The translations under genes and the position numbers were made by a program. The notes below the pieces were generated by a model. It worked only from the letters and a program-made list of their open reading frames with translations. It was not told where the DNA came from and made no database searches. Shown here in pieces: positions 16,245 to 25,463 of a DNA stretch of 64,000 bases (position 1 is its first letter; every line of letters begins with the position of its first letter). Origin of the DNA: Pantoea cypripedii (lineage in GTDB: Bacteria > Pseudomonadota > Gammaproteobacteria > Enterobacterales > Enterobacteriaceae); the NCBI RefSeq assembly GCF_011395035.1, contig NZ_CP024768.1:2207286-2271285 (forward strand), in the 5' to 3' direction.

Positions 16245-17357
16245 ATGGAACAACGCCGTTCTCCAGGCCATGACCAGTGGTTTTACGAGAGTCAGACCCG
16301 CCCGCAACACAGCGCTGCGGCACCACTGGTTCCTGAAGCTGCCCATATTGAGGATCGTTTTCTGCTCGGTTTGCAGCAGGAAGCCACCGCTTTACAGCCG
16401 TTGTTTATTCATTTTCAACCCGCCCTGCTGGCGGCGCGCGATCTCAGCCAGATTCTGTTTCCCGACACCTTAACGCCTACTTTGACGCACACCCTGACGC
16501 TGTATGACCGTCTCAGCACCGCGCTGACCGTGGCTCAGGTGGCGGGCGTACAACGCCTATGCAATCACTATGCCGCGCGACTGAATCCGTTGCCGGGTCC
16601 GGACTCCTCACGAGAAAGCAATAACCGGCTGACGCAGATCACGCAGTATGCGCGTCAGCTGGCGATGCAACCGGCGCTGATTGCCGCCAGCAGCATCAGC
16701 GCGCTGGATGCCGTCGGCCTGACGGAACCGGATATTGTCACCCTTAATCAACTGGTGGGGTTTGTCAGCTATCAGGCGCGCGTGGTTGCCGGGTTACAGG
16801 CGATGATGGGCCTGCCAGTGCGCTGGATACCCGGCGTATCGCCACCGCCCGATGCCGAGGCCGCATTATTTCAGCAACCCGCGCGCTGGCAACATGCGCT
16901 GAAACCGGTCGAGCTGCGTTATGCCACGGCTGAACAGCTGGCGGCCATGACTTTCTGTCAGGGAATAGATGGGCTGGATGAGGCAGTGTGGTTGCTGGTA
17001 CATGATGCCCAGACCCTGTATGGCTGGGCGACATTGCAGCAGCGATTGAGTGAGCATTTTGGTGCGGATGAGGCTCAGGTGCAGGCGGTAAGTGCTCGAA
17101 TTCTTGGCTGCCAGCGCCGGTTTGATCGCCATGCCGGAGAGATGCGAAATACGCTCATCAATGGCGTTGCCAGTGACGATCCGCTCACCACGTTAAGCGC
17201 ACAACTTACCCGGCTGCCTGAGCGTTTCAGCGCCGCCCATCTGCAACCGCTGCTTAATGCCGGCTGGAGTACAGAACAAATCTTTACCCTGCTTCAGGCG
17301 GTGGCGCTGGCAAACTGGCAGGACCGCCTGCTGATGGCGCTGGGCGAGACACGTTAA
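16245..17357 (+). CDS. CMD/AhpD-fold domain protein (possible alkylhydroperoxidase-like)
   Basis: A 370-residue protein resembling the CMD (carboxymuconolactone decarboxylase/AhpD-like) domain family. The recognisable core is at about residues 145-190: a DIVTLNQLVGFVSYQARVV segment following ALDAVGLTE, typical of these helical peroxidase-like folds. A second, weaker repeat may occupy the C-terminus (WSTEQIFTLLQAVALANWQD). I see no CxxC active-site pair at the first core, so peroxidase activity is doubtful. The start at 16245 is chosen for AAAGGA 7 bases upstream; longer in-frame extensions exist upstream but look non-coding. It converges on the LysR gene with a 4-base overlap of coding ends. 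Confidence 0.6.
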   Translation: MEQRRSPGHDQWFYESQTRPQHSAAAPLVPEAAHIEDRFLLGLQQEATALQPLFIHFQPALLAARDLSQILFPDTLTPTLTHTLTLYDRLSTALTVAQVAGVQRLCNHYAARLNPLPGPDSSRESNNRLTQITQYARQLAMQPALIAASSISALDAVGLTEPDIVTLNQLVGFVSYQARVVAGLQAMMGLPVRWIPGVSPPPDAEAALFQQPARWQHALKPVELRYATAEQLAAMTFCQGIDGLDEAVWLLVHDAQTLYGWATLQQRLSEHFGADEAQVQAVSARILGCQRRFDRHAGEMRNTLINGVASDDPLTTLSAQLTRLPERFSAAHLQPLLNAGWSTEQIFTLLQAVALANWQDRLLMALGETR

Positions 17358-18250
17358 TCAGGCAAATGCCCGCGCGCTTCATCGAAAAAATGCTGAGCCA
17401 GCGGGGTTGCCCGGCCTGGTTCAGCAATCACCAGCGCTGCCTGACGTCCCATCGGCGCGATCTCAATCGGTCGACGTTGCAAATTTTGCAGCATTTCCGG
17501 CAGCAAATGACCGCAGGGCGACACCATCACCCCCAACCCTACCTGCGCGCTTTGCAGCAACTGCATAATGGAGGCGCTCTCGACAATCACCCTGGGCTGG
17601 AGCCCGGCAGCACGTAGCTGGCTATCAAGATAACGGCGGAAATAGCGTGTCGGCTCAGCGAGACACAGCGGCTGGGTGGCAAGCAGCGCCAGATCGAGCG
17701 TCTGATGTTCCAGCAGCGCCGGAAACACCTCGGGATTGAACACCGCCTCAACACCGCGATCCTTCAGTAGCGCCGTCTGGAAATGCAGTTCACGCAGCGC
17801 ATTGAGTTCAAAAAAACCAATACCGCCATCCACCGTATGGCTGTTGAGCGCATCCAGTAACTGATCGGCACTCATCGCCGATACGCGATAATCCAGCTGC
17901 GGGTAGCGTGTTGCCACCGCCTTCAGCAGCGCTGGTAGCGCTACGCTGCACTGCGGCATCACCCCGAGACGCAGGGTGCCATTCACACCGTGTTTCAGCG
18001 ATTCAACTTCCAGCTTGAGTCCCTGATACACCGAGACGATTTCCCGCGCCCAGGCCAGCACCCGCTCACCTTCCGGGGTGAATCCATCAAAGTTGTTGCT
18101 GCGGTTGATCAGCGACAGACCCAGCTCGCGTTCAAGATTTTTCAGGCGCATCGAGAGCGTAGGCTGGCTGACAAAGCTGGCCTCGGCTGCCCGGCCAAAG
18201 TGACGCTCACGTTCTAAATTGCAAAGATAAATTAACTGTTTGATATCCAT
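17354..18250 (-). CDS. LysR-family transcriptional regulator
   Basis: A 298-residue LysR-type regulator: N-terminal winged helix-turn-helix (HFGRAAEASFVSQPTLSMRLKN in two parts, about residues 17-40), linker helix, then the two-lobed periplasmic-binding-like effector domain from about residue 90. Target and inducer are not evident. It is followed by the CMD-domain gene on the opposite strand (ends overlap 4 bases) and preceded by a DUF1275 gene on the same strand 14 bases away, so the DUF1275 gene and the regulator may be cotranscribed. It is not one of the well-known LysR members that I can name. Confidence 0.88.
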   Translation of the reverse strand: MDIKQLIYLCNLERERHFGRAAEASFVSQPTLSMRLKNLERELGLSLINRSNNFDGFTPEGERVLAWAREIVSVYQGLKLEVESLKHGVNGTLRLGVMPQCSVALPALLKAVATRYPQLDYRVSAMSADQLLDALNSHTVDGGIGFFELNALRELHFQTALLKDRGVEAVFNPEVFPALLEHQTLDLALLATQPLCLAEPTRYFRRYLDSQLRAAGLQPRVIVESASIMQLLQSAQVGLGVMVSPCGHLLPEMLQNLQRRPIEIAPMGRQAALVIAEPGRATPLAQHFFDEARGHLPD

Positions 18251-18264
18251 ATATTTTCACAAAT

Positions 18265-18984
18265 TCACAGCGACACCTGGCGTGCGCGTCTGAGGGCGGT
18301 CAAAGACATCATCGTCAACATCAGGCCGATCATTAATAACAATTTAAAACTGATAGCTTTCAGCAGCACGATACCCACCACACCACCGCCGAGAAACGCC
18401 AGCACCGTGTACAGATGCAGCTTTAGCCGTTCGATATATAACGGCGCATCCTTGGGTGATTCTTTGCGCCGCAGCACATCAAATAGCATTGCCAGCTCGA
18501 TACCGATATCGGTCGAAGTGCCGGAAACATGGGTGGTTCTGACTCGCGCGTTAGAAATCCGCGTCACCACCGCATTTTGTAGCCCAAGAAGAAAACTCAG
18601 GCTGAGGATCAGCTGCACCCCGGAATCGCCATTAGGAAACCAGCTCTCCAGCACGCCAAGCACCAGCAATGCGATGCCCTCGATAAAAATATTGATGGCG
18701 TAAATACCACGAATTTCACGCCGCCGTCCGGCGTTGATAATCAGAGTTGAGACCGAAGACCCCGCAATAAACAGCAGGATAATCAGCAGAAAAAACAAGC
18801 CGATATGCAGGTCAACTTTTGCCAGATGATCTGACAACAGCGAGACGTTACCGGTCATATTGGCGGAGAAAAAACCCACGGTTTCAAACGCTGCCGTATT
18901 CAGTGCGCCAGCCACGGCGGCAAGAGTGCAGGCCAGGCTGCGGTCGGTATTATAGGTTCTGGAACTCTCGGTGCTTACCAGCAT
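18265..18984 (-). CDS. DUF1275 (YoaK-like) membrane protein
   Basis: A 239-residue integral membrane protein with about six hydrophobic segments, among them LHIGLFFLLIILLFIAGSSV, and the family motifs ALNTAAFETVGFFSANMTGN near residue 30 and THVSGTSTDIG near residue 150. DUF1275/YoaK proteins have no established function. The start at 18984 is preferred over a longer frame from 19044 because AGGGA precedes it. It lies upstream of and close to the LysR gene. Confidence 0.85.
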   Translation of the reverse strand: MLVSTESSRTYNTDRSLACTLAAVAGALNTAAFETVGFFSANMTGNVSLLSDHLAKVDLHIGLFFLLIILLFIAGSSVSTLIINAGRRREIRGIYAINIFIEGIALLVLGVLESWFPNGDSGVQLILSLSFLLGLQNAVVTRISNARVRTTHVSGTSTDIGIELAMLFDVLRRKESPKDAPLYIERLKLHLYTVLAFLGGGVVGIVLLKAISFKLLLMIGLMLTMMSLTALRRARQVSL

Positions 18985-19076
18985 GACTTTTCCCTGACTA
19001 CCCCTCAACCCGGCTATCATCCTGCCAGCGCTGAATATTCTCAAGCGCTTCCATGCGCATCCGGCTTTTTTCCCTG

Positions 19077-20666
19077 TCAGGCGACACCCAGCGCGCTTTT
19101 CACTTCATTGGCGATCTTCTCTACCTGCGGGCCATAAATCACCTGCACATCATGCTCGCTGACCCGGTTCACGCCATTCGCCCCGGTGGTCATCAGCGTC
19201 TGATCAACAACTTCATTCATCTGTTTAACGCGCACCCGCAGGCGGGTAAAGCAGCAATCGACATCCTCGATATTGGCCTGCCCACCCAGCCCGCTGATGA
19301 TCACCTGGGTACGCTCGTCGGCCGCCACCTGCTCCGGTTTTTGCTCATCCTCGGATTCACGCCCCGGGGTTTCTACCCGCATACGCGTAATCACCAGGCG
19401 GAAACCGTAGTAGTAAATCGGCGCGTAGATGACGCCAAGCACCAGGGTCCACCACCAGTGCGTTTTGCTGCCGCCGAGAATGCCAAACACCACAAGGTCG
19501 ATGGCCCCGCCCTGCACGTTGCCAATCATCAGGTGCAGCATCGACATCAGCATAAACGACAGGCCTGTTAACAACGCATGCAGGAAATACAACACGGGTG
19601 ACACAAAGATAAAGCAGAACTCCAGTGGCTCGGTGATACCGGTGGTAAAGGAGGTGAGCGCACCAGCCAGCATCAGCGCTTTGACGCGTTGTTTATGCTC
19701 CGGCCGTGCGGTGTGGTAGATCGCCAGCGCCGCAGCGGGCAGACCAAACATCATCACCGGAATTTTGCCCTGCGCGAGGAATTGTGTCGCGGTGCGTACC
19801 GTGTCGTCAGGAATCGCCCCCGGATTGGTCAGCGAAGTATTGAAGATATTTAACGCGCCGACAATGGTCTGTCCGTCCACGGTCGCCATGCCGCCAATGG
19901 GCGTGAAACGCACCGTTTCATTGAGGATATGGTGTAAACCGGTCGGGATCAGCAGACGTTCGCAGGCACCGAGCAGAAACGCGCCATATTGACCACTTTT
20001 ACCGATCATCTGCCCCACCCAGGCAATTGCTGCACCGATTGTCGGCCAAATCAACGCCAGCAATATTCCCACCAGCGGCAACACGACTACGGTGATAATC
20101 GGCACAAAACGCCGTCCACCGAAGAAGCTAATGGCAGTCGGTAATTGCTGGGTATAAAAGCGATTATGCAACGCCACCGTAATCAGCCCGGCAATCACCC
20201 CGCCCAGCACACTCATGTTGTAGGTAAAGATGCCCAGCATCTCGATGTATTCCGCTGAGGTCATCATCGCCGTGGTCTGATCCATCCCAGACTGCTGCAA
20301 GGCTTCAGCCGTGGTGGTGGCTGCTGTCATTCCTTTGGCCGCCAGTGTGGCACTGATGCCGACATTCATGGCGATAAAACCAATGACAGCGGCAAACGCC
20401 GCGGTAGGCTTCTCAGCTTTTGCCAGACCAATCGCACTGGCAACGGCAAAAAACACCGGGAGATTGGCGAATAGCGCGCCTGCCACCTTACGAATAAACC
20501 CAATAATGAGCTGAGGAACGTGCATATGCGCGAAAGCATCGCCTGTAATCGCCGGGTTTTGCATTGCCGCGGCGAGACCGAGGAATATCCCGGCGGCGGC
20601 AATCACCGAGATGGGCATCATCAAGGCTTTACCGAAGGCGTGAATTTGGCTGGCCAGATTCTTCAT
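19077..20666 (-). CDS. PTS glucose/maltose/N-acetylglucosamine-type EIICB permease
   Basis: A 529-residue phosphotransferase-system permease. The EIIC domain spans about residues 1-410 with many membrane helices and the conserved GITEPLEFCFIFVSPVLYF near residue 340. The EIIB domain at the C-terminus carries the phosphorylation cysteine in IEDVDCCFTRLRVRV (about residue 469). There is no EIIA domain, so phosphate would come from a separate EIIA such as Crr. Sugar specificity cannot be read; the family includes glucose, maltose, alpha-glucoside and N-acetylglucosamine carriers. No hydrolase or sugar regulator accompanies it, so it is a lone permease. Confidence 0.85.
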   Translation of the reverse strand: MKNLASQIHAFGKALMMPISVIAAAGIFLGLAAAMQNPAITGDAFAHMHVPQLIIGFIRKVAGALFANLPVFFAVASAIGLAKAEKPTAAFAAVIGFIAMNVGISATLAAKGMTAATTTAEALQQSGMDQTTAMMTSAEYIEMLGIFTYNMSVLGGVIAGLITVALHNRFYTQQLPTAISFFGGRRFVPIITVVVLPLVGILLALIWPTIGAAIAWVGQMIGKSGQYGAFLLGACERLLIPTGLHHILNETVRFTPIGGMATVDGQTIVGALNIFNTSLTNPGAIPDDTVRTATQFLAQGKIPVMMFGLPAAALAIYHTARPEHKQRVKALMLAGALTSFTTGITEPLEFCFIFVSPVLYFLHALLTGLSFMLMSMLHLMIGNVQGGAIDLVVFGILGGSKTHWWWTLVLGVIYAPIYYYGFRLVITRMRVETPGRESEDEQKPEQVAADERTQVIISGLGGQANIEDVDCCFTRLRVRVKQMNEVVDQTLMTTGANGVNRVSEHDVQVIYGPQVEKIANEVKSALGVA

Positions 20667-20913
20667 GGTTCAGACCCTTGCAATAATTGAAAGTACAATT
20701 ATTAGCCAGTTATCCGGGTGGTACGTAACCTCAGGCTCTGAGCTGCCGGTAAAGTTTGAACTGGCTCACGCTTCTGTCCGATTAGCGCGATAAACGCGAC
20801 CTATCGCACCATTAAGTCAATCAATTAGACAACTTTTGCTGTCAGTCGCACACTTTGCGTCAACAGTCGTCATATCCTGATAACAACTCCTAAACAATAA
20901 GCCTGCATTTACT

Positions 20914-23220
20914 ATGAAATTTAAACGTAAAATTCAGCCCTACCGCGCTGCCGCCGGTGGATGGGGCTCTTTGGAAGCGACCACCCGTTTCGTCTTCGAC
21001 AGTAAAGCTGCACTGAAAAACATGCGTAATCTACTGCGTATGAACAAAGCACGCGGTTTTGACTGTCCGGGCTGTGCCTGGGGCGATGACAACAAAAGCA
21101 CCTTCAGTTTCTGTGAGAATGGTGCCAAAGCGGTGACATGGGAAGCGACGCGCCGCGTAGTTGAACCGGCATTCTTCGCCCAGCACAGCGTCAGCACGCT
21201 GTATCAGCAAAGTGATTATTTCCTCGAATATCAGGGCCGTCTGACCCACCCGCTGCGCTACAACCGCGACACTGACCATTACGAACCCATTAGCTGGGAT
21301 GATGCCTTCGCGCTGGTTGCCAGCCATTTACAGGCGATGGACCACCCCGATCAGATGGAGCTTTACACCTCCGGTCGCGCCAGTAACGAAGCATCCTGGT
21401 TGTATCAATTGTTTGGCCGCCTGATGGGCACCAACAATTTCCCTGACTGCTCCAACATGTGCCACGAAGCCAGCGGCTCTGGCCTGAAACGCAGCATTGG
21501 CGTAGGCAAGGGCACTATTCGTCTCGACGATTTTGATCATGCCGATGCGATTTTTGTTTTCGGCCAGAATCCCGGCACCAACCACCCACGTATGTTGCAC
21601 AGCCTGCGTCACGCCGCCGATCACGGTGCGCGTATCGTCACCTTCAATACCCTACGCGAGCGTGGTCTGGAGCGTTTTGCCGATCCGCAAAAACCGCTGG
21701 AAGTGGTGACGTCAATGGCGGGCACCATCAGTTCGGCCTATTACCAGCCGAATCTGGGCGGTGATATGGCGGCCATCCGTGGCATGGTAAAAACGCTGCT
21801 GGAAAACCATCGCGCGCTGATCGCCGCCGGAGAAAAAGGTCTGTTTGACGAAACCTTTATCAACGCCGCCACTCAGGGTGTGGAAGCCTATCTGACGGCG
21901 GTGGATAACACGCGCTGGGACGACATTGTGCGTCAGTCCGGATTGAGCGAAGCGCAGATCCGCGAAGCCGCGGCCATCTATCAAAGCGCCGACCGGGTAA
22001 TCTGTACCTGGGCAATGGGGATTACCCAGCATAAACATTCCGTCGATACCGTACGTGAAATCGTCAACCTGCAACTGCTGTTTGGTCAGCTGGGCAAAAA
22101 AGGCGCCGGTCTGTGCCCGGTGCGCGGCCACAGTAATGTGCAGGGCAACCGCACCATGGGCATTGATGAAAAACCCAGTAAGGCATTCCTTGATGCGCTG
22201 GGCAAACATTTCGATTTCGAACCGCCGCGTGAGCACGGCCACAACACCGTGGAAGCGCTCAACGCCATGCTGCGTGACGAAGTGAAGGTCCTGATCGCAC
22301 TGGGTGGCAACCTGGCGGCGGCGGCACCTGACTCGCCGTTGACCGAAGAAGCGCTGCAACGTTGTGGTCTGACCGTGCATATCAGCACCAAGCTGAACCG
22401 TAGCCATCTGGTGCCCGGTCACGAGGGGTTGATTCTGCCCACTCTGGGCCGTACCGAGCGCGATCGTCAGGCAACCGGCAACCAGTTCATCACCGTGGAA
22501 GATTCATTCAGCATGGTGCATGCGTCGGAAGGCGTCGGTATTCCGCTGGCGGACACCCAACGTTCAGAAACCGCAATTGTCGCCGGTATCGCCCATGCCA
22601 CCCTTGGCAAAGAGAAAATTGACTGGCTGGCGCTGGCCGATGATTACAATCTGATTCGTAATCACATTGCCGCCACCATCCCAGGCTTTAGCGATTTCAA
22701 CACCAAATGTGATCTCCCGGGTGGGTTTTACCTCGGCAACGCCGCCGCAGAACTGCGTTTCAATACCCCGTCACAGAAAGCCGAGTTCAGCAACGCGGCC
22801 CTGCCCACTTCGCTGTTCCCACAGCTGGGTGATGTCGAGGTGCCGTTTACCCTGCAAACCCTGCGTTCGCATGACCAGTACAACACCACCATCTACGGCC
22901 TCGATGACCGTTATCGCGGTGTGTACGGCCAGCGTGAAGTGGTGTTTATCCACCCGGACGATATGCAGGCGCTCGGTTTCAGTGAAGGCGAACTGGTGGA
23001 TATCGAAACCCTGTGGAACGACGGTATCACTCGCCGGGTCAGCGGTTTCAAACTGGTGCCCTATAATATTCCCCGTGGCAATCTGGCTGCTTACTATCCG
23101 GAAACCAACCCGCTGGTGCCCCTTTCCAGCTACGGTGACGGCAGCGGCACCCCGACTTCGAAGTCAGTGCCGGTGAAGCTGGCCTTAACCGCCGCTGTGC
23201 CAACCCAACGTATTGCCTGA
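20914..23220 (+). CDS. ydeP: YdeP-like molybdopterin oxidoreductase (FdhF-related)
   Basis: A 768-residue FdhF/YdeP-family protein with the N-terminal cysteines GFDCPGCAWG (about residue 50), which fit an iron-sulphur site reduced from the usual four-cysteine form, and the molybdopterin-guanine-dinucleotide binding domains (FGQNPGTNHPRM, then CPVRGHSNVQGNRT). The C-terminal dinucleotide domain begins near residue 650. In E. coli YdeP is linked to acid resistance, with no defined substrate. It has its own promoter region (247 bases, divergent from the PTS gene) and a strong terminator. Confidence 0.85.
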   Translation: MKFKRKIQPYRAAAGGWGSLEATTRFVFDSKAALKNMRNLLRMNKARGFDCPGCAWGDDNKSTFSFCENGAKAVTWEATRRVVEPAFFAQHSVSTLYQQSDYFLEYQGRLTHPLRYNRDTDHYEPISWDDAFALVASHLQAMDHPDQMELYTSGRASNEASWLYQLFGRLMGTNNFPDCSNMCHEASGSGLKRSIGVGKGTIRLDDFDHADAIFVFGQNPGTNHPRMLHSLRHAADHGARIVTFNTLRERGLERFADPQKPLEVVTSMAGTISSAYYQPNLGGDMAAIRGMVKTLLENHRALIAAGEKGLFDETFINAATQGVEAYLTAVDNTRWDDIVRQSGLSEAQIREAAAIYQSADRVICTWAMGITQHKHSVDTVREIVNLQLLFGQLGKKGAGLCPVRGHSNVQGNRTMGIDEKPSKAFLDALGKHFDFEPPREHGHNTVEALNAMLRDEVKVLIALGGNLAAAAPDSPLTEEALQRCGLTVHISTKLNRSHLVPGHEGLILPTLGRTERDRQATGNQFITVEDSFSMVHASEGVGIPLADTQRSETAIVAGIAHATLGKEKIDWLALADDYNLIRNHIAATIPGFSDFNTKCDLPGGFYLGNAAAELRFNTPSQKAEFSNAALPTSLFPQLGDVEVPFTLQTLRSHDQYNTTIYGLDDRYRGVYGQREVVFIHPDDMQALGFSEGELVDIETLWNDGITRRVSGFKLVPYNIPRGNLAAYYPETNPLVPLSSYGDGSGTPTSKSVPVKLALTAAVPTQRIA

Positions 23221-23239
23221 CGGCGGGTTATCAGAAGGT

Positions 23240-23264
23240 AAAAAGCCGCGTAAAGCGGCTTTTT
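23240..23264. terminator. Bidirectional-looking terminator between ydeP and rnb
   Basis: AAAAAGCCGC, loop GTAAA, GCGGCTTTTT: 10-bp symmetric stem with A and T tracts on both sides. It ends the ydeP transcript. Confidence 0.85.
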
Positions 23265-23343
23265 AGCCTGTTTTAGCCTTGCCGCGCGGGCATGATTCGC
23301 GTAAAACTGTCAGCCGCTCTTAGGCCACGAAACTAAAAAAATT

Positions 23344-25278
23344 ATGTTCCAGGATAACCCGCTGCTCGCGCAGCTGAAAGAGAAGCTCCACGCGCAGACC
23401 CCGCGCGCCGAAGGCGTGGTGAAAGGTACGGAAAAAGGATTTGGCTTTCTGGAGGTTGATGCTCAGAAAAGCTATTTCATTCCACCGCCGCAGATGAAGA
23501 AAGTGATGCACGGTGACCGCATTGTTGCTGTGATCCACACCGATAAAGATCGCGAGAGCGCCGAGCCGGAAAGCCTGGTTGAGCCGTTCCTGACGCGTTT
23601 TGTCGGCCGCGTACAGAAAAAAGATGACCGCCTGTCAATCGTGCCCGATCATCCGCTGCTGAAAGATGCCATTCAATGTCGCGCTGCCCGTGATGTCAGC
23701 CATGACTTCCAGGCCGGTGACTGGGCTGTGGCCGAAATGCGCCGCCATCCGCTGAAAGGCGACCGTGGTTTTTATGCTGAACTGACCGAATTTATCACCA
23801 CTGCTGACGACCATCTGGCGCCGTGGTGGGTGACGCTGTCGCGCCACAATCTGGAGCGCGAAGCACCGGAAGTGGGTTTTGGTGCAATGATTGACGAGCA
23901 TCTGCAACGTGAAGACCTCACCGCGCTGGATTTCGTCACCATCGACAGCGCCAGCACCGAAGATATGGACGATGCGTTATACGCAGAAGAGACTGCCGAA
24001 GGCAACCTGCTGCTGACCATCGCCATTGCCGATCCGACCGCATACGTTGCAGAAGGCAGCGCGCTGGATAAACTGGCCGCGAAACGCGCCTTTACCAACT
24101 ATCTGCCGGGCTTCAACATCCCGATGCTGCCGCGTGAGCTGTCTGACGATGTGTGTTCACTGCGTCCGAACGTGCGCCGTCCGGCGCTGGCCTGCCGCGT
24201 AACCGTACTGAAAGACGGCAGCCTGGCTGACGACATTCACTTCTTCGCGGCATGGATCGAATCCAAAGCCAAGCTGGTGTATGACGAGGTTTCTGACTGG
24301 CTGGAAAACAGTGGTAGCTGGCAGCCGACCAGTGACAGCATCGCCCAGCAGATTCGTCTGCTGCATCGCCTGTGCCTGGCACGCAGCGACTGGCGTCAGA
24401 CGCACGCGCTGGTGTTCAAAGATCGTCCGGACTATCGTTTTGTGCTGGGTGAAAAAGGTGAAGTGCTGGATATCATTGCCGAGCCACGCCGTATCGCTAA
24501 CCGCATCGTAGAAGAAGCGATGATCCTGGCAAACGTCTGTGCCGCCAAAGTGCTGCAACAGAAGCTGGGCTTCGGTATCTACAACGTACACACCGGTTTT
24601 GACCTCGCTAACGCCGAACAGGCGGCAGGCGTGCTGGCTAGCCACGGTATCACCGTTGATCCACAGGCCATCACGACGCTGGACGGTTTCCGTCAGCTGC
24701 GTCGTGAGCTGGATGCCCAGCCAACGCAATTTCTGGACAGCCGTATCCGTCGTTTCCAGTCCTTTGCTGAGATCAGCACTGAGCCAGGCCCGCACTTCGG
24801 CCTCGGTCTGGAAGCCTACGCGACCTGGACCTCACCGATTCGTAAGTCTGGCGATATGATCAACCATCGCCTGCTGAAAGCCATCATTCGTGGTGAATCG
24901 ATTGCACGTCCGCAGGATGAGCTGACCCTCATAATGAGTGAGCGCCGTCGTCTGAACCGCATGGCCGAGCGCGATGTCGGCGACTGGCTGTACGCACGCT
25001 TCCTCGCACCGTTTGCCGGTAGCGATCGTAAGTTCAGTGCCGAAATCATCGACGTTTCCCGTGGCGGCATGCGTGTCCGTCTGCTGGAAAATGGTGCCGT
25101 TGCCTTTATCCCTGCTCCGTTCCTCCATGCTGTACGTGATGAGCTGGTGTGTTCGCAGGAAAACGGCACCGTGCAGATCAAAGGTGAAGTCGCTTACCGC
25201 GTGACGGATGTCATCGACGTGACCATCGCCGAAGTGCGTATGGAAACACGCAGCGTCGTGGCCCGCCCCGCTGCCTGA
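23344..25278 (+). CDS. rnb: Exoribonuclease II
   Basis: RNase II, a 3'-to-5' single-strand exoribonuclease, 644 residues as in E. coli. Order of domains: N-terminal cold-shock domains (about 1-170), the RNB catalytic domain (about 190-520) with the Mg-binding aspartates in DFVTIDSASTEDMDDALY, and a C-terminal S1 domain (about 560-640). It starts MFQDNPLLAQLKEKL, the conserved N-terminus. Monocistronic, ended by a strong terminator. Confidence 0.97.
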   Translation: MFQDNPLLAQLKEKLHAQTPRAEGVVKGTEKGFGFLEVDAQKSYFIPPPQMKKVMHGDRIVAVIHTDKDRESAEPESLVEPFLTRFVGRVQKKDDRLSIVPDHPLLKDAIQCRAARDVSHDFQAGDWAVAEMRRHPLKGDRGFYAELTEFITTADDHLAPWWVTLSRHNLEREAPEVGFGAMIDEHLQREDLTALDFVTIDSASTEDMDDALYAEETAEGNLLLTIAIADPTAYVAEGSALDKLAAKRAFTNYLPGFNIPMLPRELSDDVCSLRPNVRRPALACRVTVLKDGSLADDIHFFAAWIESKAKLVYDEVSDWLENSGSWQPTSDSIAQQIRLLHRLCLARSDWRQTHALVFKDRPDYRFVLGEKGEVLDIIAEPRRIANRIVEEAMILANVCAAKVLQQKLGFGIYNVHTGFDLANAEQAAGVLASHGITVDPQAITTLDGFRQLRRELDAQPTQFLDSRIRRFQSFAEISTEPGPHFGLGLEAYATWTSPIRKSGDMINHRLLKAIIRGESIARPQDELTLIMSERRRLNRMAERDVGDWLYARFLAPFAGSDRKFSAEIIDVSRGGMRVRLLENGAVAFIPAPFLHAVRDELVCSQENGTVQIKGEVAYRVTDVIDVTIAEVRMETRSVVARPAA

Positions 25279-25289
25279 GCATGAAATTG

Positions 25290-25320
25290 TGCGGGATAAC
25301 AGGCGTTATCCCGCATTTTT
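25290..25320 (+). terminator. Intrinsic terminator of rnb
   Basis: TGCGGGATAAC, loop AGGC, GTTATCCCGCA, then TTTTT: 11-bp perfect stem 12 bases after the stop. Confidence 0.9.
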
Positions 25321-25463
25321 CCCCTTCATATTAAACAATTGTTAAATTTGTTCTCCGCTTCACACTTCTTCATCGATTAGCTGTCGCTTACATTCCATTA
25401 CATTATTTTTAACTTGTTGTATTCGATCGTTTATTTTTCCCGGTCCCTACAAGGAGTTAACTC

